Assembly (NCBI GenBank): GCA_046719185.1
Contig: JBDNDK010000054.1
Coordinates: 1 to 13,151 of the forward strand
From: JBDNDK01 sp046719185
GTDB lineage: Bacteria; Armatimonadota; UBA5829
Reading direction: 5' to 3'
DNA: 13,151 nt
Shown here: piece by piece, positions 8,097 to 13,151 of the stretch
Position numbering within the stretch: position 1 is the first letter of the stretch
Layout: every line of letters starts with the position of its first letter
Notes under the pieces: generated by a model
The model's database searches: none
What the model saw: only the letters and a program-made list of their open reading frames with translations
What the model was told of the DNA's origin: nothing
Translations under genes and position numbers: made by a program

Positions 8097-8098
8097 AG

Positions 8099-8623
8099 TT
8101 ACCTATTATTTGATACTGCTCCATTTTTTTCAAGTTCTATAGTAATAAACATTAAATCTGGATCTATCAAAGGTTGTTTTTTATGAGCAGATATGTGATA
8201 GTTTAGAAATTGATCAAATTCAGCCTGTGGTGTTTGATTTTTACTTTCAATAAAATTACCTGCTATGCTGTTATTTATTCTATTGCTGAATAAAGGCAGA
8301 TTGAATGTATTTGTAAGTATTACAGCTAAAATAATCAAAACAGCAAAAGCTGATAGTGCATATTTATATGACCATCTTTTGCCTATTCCAATTCTGTGCG
8401 GTGTTTTATCTAATATAGTAGTTCTTACTTGAGGCCACAAATCCAGAGGAATTCTTTCTGTTGAGCAATTTTTTAAGCCATAAATCATATTTTGCATATA
8501 TTTCAATTCTGCAATGCAATTTGGGCATTTTGAGATATGCTCTTCTACAACAGATTTTTGTTTTTCTGATAGACTTCCGTCAATATATTCAGAGAGCATG
8601 GAGTTTACTTTTTTACAATTCAT
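8099..8623 (-). CDS. Transmembrane zinc-finger anti-sigma factor
   Basis: A 174-residue single-pass membrane anti-sigma factor. The N-terminal cytoplasmic domain has the zinc anti-sigma (ZAS) motif H29-x3-C33-x2-C36, with an additional Cys at position 3 that may complete the zinc site. A linker follows, then one hydrophobic helix (about 86-107), then a periplasmic tail of about 65 residues. The protein should hold the neighbouring ECF sigma factor at the membrane until signal-driven proteolysis or a redox/zinc change frees it. The ATG overlaps the sigma gene's stop as ATGA (8620-8623), which usually couples translation so that sigma and anti-sigma are made in balance. A good AAAGGTGA ribosome binding site lies 6 bases upstream, within the sigma gene's last codons. 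The RseB-like protein encoded next probably contacts the periplasmic tail (inference). Confidence 0.87.
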   Translation of the reverse strand: MNCKKVNSMLSEYIDGSLSEKQKSVVEEHISKCPNCIAELKYMQNMIYGLKNCSTERIPLDLWPQVRTTILDKTPHRIGIGKRWSYKYALSAFAVLIILAVILTNTFNLPLFSNRINNSIAGNFIESKNQTPQAEFDQFLNYHISAHKKQPLIDPDLMFITIELEKNGAVSNNR

Positions 8624-9255
8624 TTTGTATCACCTTTGCTTCTTAATATATCTTTCAGAGTATTTCTGGCTCTTGACACTCTAGATTTTACTGTGCCCAC
8701 AGGAATTTTGAGGATTTCAGCAACCTCATCTTGAGACATTCCCTGTATATCATGGAGTATTATAACACTTCTTAGTTTTTCAGATAGTTTTGTTAGGCCA
8801 TATCTCAACTCTCTCATTTGCTCGTTTGAGTAGAGAGTTCTCACTGGGTCTGAGTAGTTGTCTTTTGCTTCAGGCTCAAAGCCAGATTCTGTAAATTTTT
8901 CATCACTAAGAGATATAGCAGGTCTTGATTTTCTTTTTCTTAAAAAATCAATTGCAGTATTTATTGCTATTCTATATAACCAAGTGTAAAATGCACTGTC
9001 TTTATTGAAGCTATCTAATCTGGTATATGCCTTGACGAACGCATCTTGAGTGACATCTAAAGCATCTTCAGGATTGCCAACATAGTTCAAAACAGTGCTA
9101 TATATTCTGTCTTGATACTTTTTTACAATTTCTGAAAATGAATCTAGATCTCCCTGATGTACCCTTTCAACAATATTCTGATCAGTATCATTTACCATTT
9201 TGTATTTACTAATATTATAATATTTATTTTTTAAAGTTAATACTACTTCACGCAT
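8620..9255 (-). CDS. ECF (sigma-E/SigW-type) RNA polymerase sigma factor
   Basis: Group IV (ECF) sigma-70 factor directing RNA polymerase to stress promoters. Sigma region 2 spans about residues 40-110: FSEIVKKYQDRIY, then DALDVTQDAFVKAY (region 2.2, core binding), then FYTWLYRIAINTAIDFLRKRK (regions 2.3/2.4, -10 recognition). An acidic linker follows, then region 4 at about 154-204 (LSEKLRSVIILHDIQGMSQDEVAEILKIPVGTVKSRVSRAR), the -35-binding helix-turn-helix. The start is my choice: the ATG at 9255 has AAAGGA nine bases upstream and gives 211 residues. The longest open frame starts at a TTG (9327) without a ribosome binding site, and the ATG at 9198 (192 residues, close to the ECF norm) lacks one too. 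With its anti-sigma factor and RseB-like gene downstream, it resembles the rpoE-rseA-rseB arrangement, though I do not assign the symbol. Confidence 0.93.
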   Translation of the reverse strand: MREVVLTLKNKYYNISKYKMVNDTDQNIVERVHQGDLDSFSEIVKKYQDRIYSTVLNYVGNPEDALDVTQDAFVKAYTRLDSFNKDSAFYTWLYRIAINTAIDFLRKRKSRPAISLSDEKFTESGFEPEAKDNYSDPVRTLYSNEQMRELRYGLTKLSEKLRSVIILHDIQGMSQDEVAEILKIPVGTVKSRVSRARNTLKDILRSKGDTK

Positions 9256-9388
9256 TTTGCCCAATCCTTTTATAAAATAATCAAAAAAAGCATAATAACT
9301 GATATTGTTAACAGGTACATTTTTCAAATCAGAGGGAACACAAATATAAAATGCTAATAAATATTGTGTCTCTGTTAAGCATTGGACG

Positions 9389-9531
9389 GATGTAATTTAA
9401 GCTGGTTCCATTACATGGTAAAATACTATAAGAGGAATTAGTAGTTGAATGTGATAATTATTATTGATGGGATTGAAGTATCATATGCAAAAAATATACA
9501 GTTTTTGCATAAATCTAGTATAAATTACATC
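9389..9531. repeat. 11-bp inverted repeat pair flanking the intergenic core
   Basis: GATGTAATTTA at 9389-9399 is an exact reverse complement of TAAATTACATC at 9521-9531, 121 bases apart. A third partial copy in the second orientation, ATTACAT, lies at 9410-9416 and pairs with ATGTAAT at 9390-9396 around a 13-base spacer. Repeated half-sites between divergent genes suggest a DNA-binding protein, but in AT-rich DNA part of this could be chance. Confidence 0.4.
9484..9511. repeat. Palindrome with 10-bp arms, possible operator
   Basis: TATGCAAAAA (9484-9493) and TTTTTGCATA (9502-9511) are exact reverse complements around an 8-base spacer. No T-run follows on either strand, so it is not a Rho-independent terminator. 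Its place midway between divergent genes, on top of a weak TATACA -10-like box, suits an operator or an architectural site. Confidence 0.5.
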
Positions 9532-9560
9532 AAAATACAAGACTTTTATAAGAAAAATAG

Positions 9561-9588
9561 GGTAGAATGTAGTAGAGGTATCGTCTAA
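9561..9588 (+). promoter_or_regulatory. Candidate ECF-sigma promoter for the barrel gene
   Basis: GTCTAA at 9583-9588 matches the -10 element of sigma-E promoters. Fifteen bases upstream, GGTAGAA (9561-9567) is only a poor match to the GGAACTT -35. The site is about 50 bases before the barrel gene's ATG, and the -10 sits in a small inverted repeat, GGTAT (9578-9582) with ATACC (9590-9594). Weak evidence, strengthened mainly by the adjacent ECF sigma gene. Confidence 0.25.
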
Positions 9589-9639
9589 AATACCAAATAT
9601 ATATATCAGATACAATTATATATAGACCGGAGTATTCAG

Positions 9640-12600
9640 ATGTTTTGCTTAACTAAGCATAGAACAATACAAAAAACGGTCAATAAATGGGCAATATCAT
9701 TTTTTATCACCTCAATGATATTGGCTGTATCATATCAATTCGCCTTCTCAGATGTATCTGTGGCTCCTGATGAAGTGGTAAAAGAAGTTGGTATTTATGC
9801 AAGTGAAGTAATTCCCGGAAATGGAACAAGAGCCGGCTATATGCTTGGTAATGGTGGAATAATTCCGGATTCTGAAACTGTGTATATTGGTGCAAAAAGA
9901 GCTAAGAAAAATGTTGATTACACAATTGATTATGATTCTGGCTCATTATACTTTACTGAGGCAGTGAGATCTTTTGATTCAATTAGAGTTGATTATAAAT
10001 ATTCTAATGATGTGAAAAAACAAAAGACGGGCGGCACCAGTCTTGCAATGCCTATGAATTTTAGTGAGAATATGAAACTTAATCTCACTTATTCATATAA
10101 AGCCGGAGATACAAAACAGGGTGTTGAAACACCGGATATACTAACATATGGTATTAACTCATCATTGAATTTTAGTGATAATGCATCAATTGGCGGATTG
10201 CTTTATTTTTCATCTCCACAGAAAACAAACAGACTGAGGCTAAATAACAATACACCTGTCAGCAGAAACAAGCAAACTAAAGAATATAAATCTGATAGCC
10301 TTATTCTACAGAACTTAAAGTATGGAGTAGGTGATGTAAAATTTAATTTTGGATATCAGGATGTTGGTGAATATTTTGAAGGTTTCTCAGCTCTTAGGTC
10401 TGATAATGCAGCAGATGCAGATACATTAAATGTTTTGGAAAAAGAAAAAGGCATAAAGAGATTAGATTTTTCTGCTCAGATGCCAACAGATGAAAGTGGT
10501 GCTGGTTTGAGTATGTCTTTCAACACCATTAGAGATAAGAAAGACAGCATACAGACAAGACAACTGGCATATAATTCCAGCAATTATAAAATCAGCTATA
10601 TGTCCAGAGATGTGGGAAAGAATTTCGCTAAGTTTCTCCAGATAAGAGAAGCTGATAGAGCACAGCTTGCACTTGAGGCTGGTGTGTCTAAAGATATATA
10701 TGGTCTTCAGTTTAAGACTGGAGAAACTATTACAGGTGAAGGTGAGAATGTTCAAGTGAATCCAATATGGAGTGGTTTTACACATTCCAGATTAACTTCA
10801 GATACTGGCAGTCTTTCACAGAGCTCACTCAGTTTGCAGTTTTCAAATATATTCTTTGATGCAGATATCAGAGATGCTAGCTCTAGTTTCAATAGAATGG
10901 CTGCTGTAGGTGCAGAAGAAAGAACTAAAACTGCTCTTGCTATAAGAAAACAATTTGATCCTAATGCTGAAGCTAGTGCAGTTACAGCTCAAGATTTAGC
11001 TAATTTTGTGAATGAATCAGGTCTTGATAGAAAGAATTATGCACTAAAAGCTAAGTTTGGAAATATTGATACATCTTTAGGATTGTCTTTAATCAATTCT
11101 GATAGTGGTGGATTGAAAAGAACATCTTTCAATGCAAAGGGTGAAAAGTTTAATCTTTACTATAGAACAAGAAATATTGACAAGACATTTACAAGAATTG
11201 CACATCTACAGCCAATAGAGATTCTCAATTATGGTAATGAGTATGGTATGACCAGAGATGAATTTGGTGCAAACTTTGAAATGTTTAATTTCAAGACATC
11301 ATTCACTAGTGCAGATGTAAAAGATTATACTGGTGCTGGAATGTTGAGACAAAATCTTAATATAAATAGTGATAGATTTAGTTTCAATGCTAATATACAG
11401 AATATTGATAAAGACTTTAATAGACTAAGTGATATTATTGACAGTGACAAAGCATCACTTGTTTCTGATATAGGTTTTTCCAGCAGAGATTATACATTAA
11501 ATTATAAAGTTACAGATGCTATTAGTTTTGATACTTATGATTATTCATCTAATAATGATTCTATTGGAGAAGCAAGACATAAAAATAGAACTAATTTAAG
11601 ATATGCTCCAACTGTTGGACCTAAAGTTCATTTATTTAGAGATTCAGTATCATATACAAATCTTGATGGAAATATTATTTCAAGGGATACAGAAAGATAT
11701 ACTATTGATCATAGTTTCAATATTTTTGGTGGCACTCAATTTAGAGCTGTTAATGAAACATCTTCAGAGGCTAATGGGAACAATGTGCCATTGAGTATAA
11801 ATGAACAATTGTATAGATTTGTTACTAATCCCAATATGCCTACTTCATTTTCAATAGAATATGGATCATTATCATTTTCTGATGGTAGATTTTCTGAAAA
11901 TAAGGGATTTAGTTTAAAAACAAATGCATTTAAGAATATTTCATTGATAGGCTCATATAATGAAATTGATAAAGATTATAAGGGAGTGGCAGAAACTAGC
12001 TATACAGCTGGAATAGATTGGCTCATTAGAGAAGCTTCAGCTGAAGATGCTAATGATTCTCTTAATTTATCTTATTTGATAACAGATAGACTTGATGGAC
12101 CTTATGGAACACAAATGGCTAGGCAGTTTTCTCTAAATGGTTTATTAGCTAAGAACTTCTTAATATTTGACAATATAAGAGTTGGTAAAAAAGTAGATGA
12201 AGCAACTCTTAGAGGAGTGAATACTAAGATAAATAATTCATTCAAGCTAGAGGCTCAAGCTTTAGGTTCTGATATATTGATTGAGAATAGTGAAGTGTTG
12301 AATACTCAAAATAGAATTACATATAATTCAAAATTAACTCAAATCAAAACTAAAGAAGATCCAAATAGTATAATTAGTTTAAGTTATACAAATCAAGAGT
12401 TTACCACTCAGACAGGTCAGCCAATTCATAGACATGACTATGGATTGAATTGGAAAATATCTGATGATGCAAAATTAACATATAAATCCTATGCTGGTAA
12501 AGATGGGCAAAATGGTGTGGTTCTTCCAATGGGTGGTTCTACACTTACTCTTAGTCAAAAGATAAATCCAAACACAAGTTTATTTGCTGATTATTCTGAG

Positions 12601-12885
12601 GATAAGAATGATGTGTTAAAAAGACATAGTAATACAAAGGGGCTTGGTATAAAAGGGCAATTTTCAAATAAGGCAGGCTTTGAGTTTTATTATGGTTGGA
12701 CAAGTCTCACTAGAGGCGAAAATGCTAATGATGATAATGTGTTTAGAATTAAATATGATCATAGGATAGCATCAGACAAGTTTATAATTTTATCTGCAGA
12801 AAAGAAATCTCCAAATAATTCAATTATAAATCAGAATGATGGAGACACCACAGCAAGACTTGATTTTGTTACCACATTTGATTAA
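9640..12885 (+). CDS. Large secreted, probably outer-membrane beta-barrel protein with internal repeats
   Basis: A 1081-residue protein I cannot assign to a named family. It starts at the ATG at 9640, seven bases after a CCGGAG ribosome binding site (9627-9632). The first 37 residues form a long signal peptide (basic up to K16, hydrophobic about 17-36, cleavage likely after S37 in AFS). Residues about 38-122 form a small beta domain with the pattern VYIGAKR..K.VDYTIDYDSGSLYF...RSFDSIRVDYKY, a strand-turn-strand unit seen at the front of some uncharacterised bacterial surface proteins. Thereafter it is nearly all alternating polar/hydrophobic strands rich in N, S, D, Y and F, as in large outer-membrane barrels. 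A divergent repeat recurs at about residues 239, 322, 410, 510, 586 and 773. The end (LDFVTTFD) is barrel-like but has Asp after the usual terminal aromatic. It is transcribed away from the ECF sigma operon and may be its target or sensed client (inference). No TonB box or plug domain was recognised. Confidence 0.8.
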   Translation: MFCLTKHRTIQKTVNKWAISFFITSMILAVSYQFAFSDVSVAPDEVVKEVGIYASEVIPGNGTRAGYMLGNGGIIPDSETVYIGAKRAKKNVDYTIDYDSGSLYFTEAVRSFDSIRVDYKYSNDVKKQKTGGTSLAMPMNFSENMKLNLTYSYKAGDTKQGVETPDILTYGINSSLNFSDNASIGGLLYFSSPQKTNRLRLNNNTPVSRNKQTKEYKSDSLILQNLKYGVGDVKFNFGYQDVGEYFEGFSALRSDNAADADTLNVLEKEKGIKRLDFSAQMPTDESGAGLSMSFNTIRDKKDSIQTRQLAYNSSNYKISYMSRDVGKNFAKFLQIREADRAQLALEAGVSKDIYGLQFKTGETITGEGENVQVNPIWSGFTHSRLTSDTGSLSQSSLSLQFSNIFFDADIRDASSSFNRMAAVGAEERTKTALAIRKQFDPNAEASAVTAQDLANFVNESGLDRKNYALKAKFGNIDTSLGLSLINSDSGGLKRTSFNAKGEKFNLYYRTRNIDKTFTRIAHLQPIEILNYGNEYGMTRDEFGANFEMFNFKTSFTSADVKDYTGAGMLRQNLNINSDRFSFNANIQNIDKDFNRLSDIIDSDKASLVSDIGFSSRDYTLNYKVTDAISFDTYDYSSNNDSIGEARHKNRTNLRYAPTVGPKVHLFRDSVSYTNLDGNIISRDTERYTIDHSFNIFGGTQFRAVNETSSEANGNNVPLSINEQLYRFVTNPNMPTSFSIEYGSLSFSDGRFSENKGFSLKTNAFKNISLIGSYNEIDKDYKGVAETSYTAGIDWLIREASAEDANDSLNLSYLITDRLDGPYGTQMARQFSLNGLLAKNFLIFDNIRVGKKVDEATLRGVNTKINNSFKLEAQALGSDILIENSEVLNTQNRITYNSKLTQIKTKEDPNSIISLSYTNQEFTTQTGQPIHRHDYGLNWKISDDAKLTYKSYAGKDGQNGVVLPMGGSTLTLSQKINPNTSLFADYSEDKNDVLKRHSNTKGLGIKGQFSNKAGFEFYYGWTSLTRGENANDDNVFRIKYDHRIASDKFIILSAEKKSPNNSIINQNDGDTTARLDFVTTFD

Positions 12886-13046
12886 ATAGTATTGAAGAAT
12901 TAAAATACTTTCAATTAATATACCTCTATCCATTAATGGCAGACCGTTGCCGCCATTGATGGCGTCAACTGACGGAAAGCTAAGTTTATCATTCCACCAA
13001 CAGCCGGAAAGCTTAATTCCAAACATCAAAATCAAAATTTAATCTC
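12886..13046. other. Non-coding tail with GC-richer palindromic patch
   Basis: No supported gene. The segment 12930-13013 is visibly richer in G+C than its surroundings and packed with symmetry: a perfect palindrome CCATTAATGG (12930-12939); a stem GTTGCCGCCAT/ATGGCGTCAAC (12946-12969, one mismatch, 2-base centre); CGTCA/TGACG (12963-12974); and GGAA/TTCC (13006-13020). The 9-mer CGGAAAGCT occurs twice (12973-12981 and 13005-13013). It could help end the barrel-gene transcript, but it lacks the T-run of a classic terminator. A dispersed intergenic repeat is the other reading. Confidence 0.5.
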
Positions 13047-13151
13047 ATGATATATATAATATATAATATATATATTAAGATATAAGATATAGATAGATAT
13101 AGATAGATAGATATAGATAGATAATGATAGATAGATATAAGATATATCATA
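13047..13151. repeat. AT tract and GATA/GATATA microsatellite at window end
   Basis: A run of TA/TAA units (13050-13076) passes into about 13 units beginning GATA (13079-13151), alternating GATA with GATATA. It is purely low complexity, reaches the window edge and may continue. Long tetranucleotide tracts are unusual in bacteria; slippage or an assembly-end artefact are both possible. Confidence 0.85.

Larger units (their letters stand above)
9256..9639. promoter_or_regulatory. Divergent intergenic regulatory region between sigma operon and barrel gene
   Basis: 384 bp with no convincing gene. It must hold the promoters of both the leftward sigma/anti-sigma/RseB operon and the rightward barrel gene. 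Visible structure: an 11-bp inverted repeat pair (9389-9399 with 9521-9531), a shorter inverted pair (9390-9396 with 9410-9416), a strong palindrome at 9484-9511 and a sigma-E-like -10 (GTCTAA, 9583-9588). A weak sigma-70-like pair TTGAAG (9473-9478), 16 bases, TATACA (9495-9500) overlaps the palindrome. None of these promoter calls is secure. Confidence 0.6.

Noticed and set aside
9256..9327. Longer sigma factor starting at a TTG (9327)
   Set aside because: The start is TTG with no ribosome binding site and the extra 24 residues are not sigma-like; the ATG at 9255 has AAAGGA nine bases upstream.
9484..9511. Rho-independent terminator
   Set aside because: The stem is AT-rich and not followed by a T-run in either direction.
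12820..13035. 71-residue leftward open frame over the barrel gene's 3' end
   Set aside because: It overlaps the real gene antisense, has no ribosome binding site that I can see, and its apparent coding feel comes from the GC-richer palindromic patch.
13079..13151. CRISPR array or phage/plasmid iterons
   Set aside because: The units are 4-6 bases with no spacers; this is a simple microsatellite.

Overview
The window is AT-rich (about one third G+C by eye), densely coded bacterial DNA. A signal-peptide protein with an extended outer-membrane beta-barrel look, together with an ECF sigma / zinc anti-sigma / RseB-like module, points to a diderm (Gram-negative-type) bacterium. The phylum cannot be fixed from sequence alone. 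The N-terminal domain of the large barrel protein and the deoxyhypusine-synthase-like gene recall uncultured, deep-branching diderm lineages, but this is only an impression.

Left half (1-7178, all + strand): one tight co-directional run. It opens with a 5'-truncated polA (DNA polymerase I), whose 3'-5' exonuclease domain looks catalytically dead. Ten bases later comes a zinc-dependent polyol/sorbitol-type dehydrogenase, then L-ribulokinase (araB), L-ribulose-5-phosphate 4-epimerase (araD, starting on the base after the araB stop), a FabZ-like hot-dog dehydratase and a deoxyhypusine-synthase-like protein of unknown substrate. Dehydrogenase + AraB + AraD without an arabinose isomerase suggests a pentitol-to-xylulose-5-phosphate route: pentitol to L-ribulose to L-ribulose-5-P to D-xylulose-5-P.

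Middle (7179-9255, all - strand): a three-gene envelope-stress-type operon. Reading leftwards it encodes an ECF sigma factor, a membrane anti-sigma factor with an H-x3-C-x2-C zinc motif (ATGA overlap with the sigma gene), and a secreted RseB/MucB-like sensor (2-nt gap). It meets the left-hand run tail to tail with no base between the two stop codons.

Right part: a 384-bp divergent intergenic region (9256-9639) holds a 10-bp-arm palindrome, an 11-bp inverted repeat pair and a GTCTAA element resembling a sigma-E -10. It leads to a 1081-residue secreted, probably outer-membrane beta-barrel protein (9640-12885). That protein carries a divergent internal repeat of roughly 75-100 residues, built around a motif like R-(N/D)-(I/V)-(D/G)-K-x-F. 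The natural reading is that the sigma factor and the barrel protein form a local regulatory pair, but this is inference.

The last 266 bp are non-coding: a locally GC-richer patch with overlapping small palindromes and a duplicated 9-mer, then an AT tract and a GATA/GATATA microsatellite running to the window edge. No tRNA, rRNA, CRISPR array, transposase or convincing Rho-independent terminator was seen.
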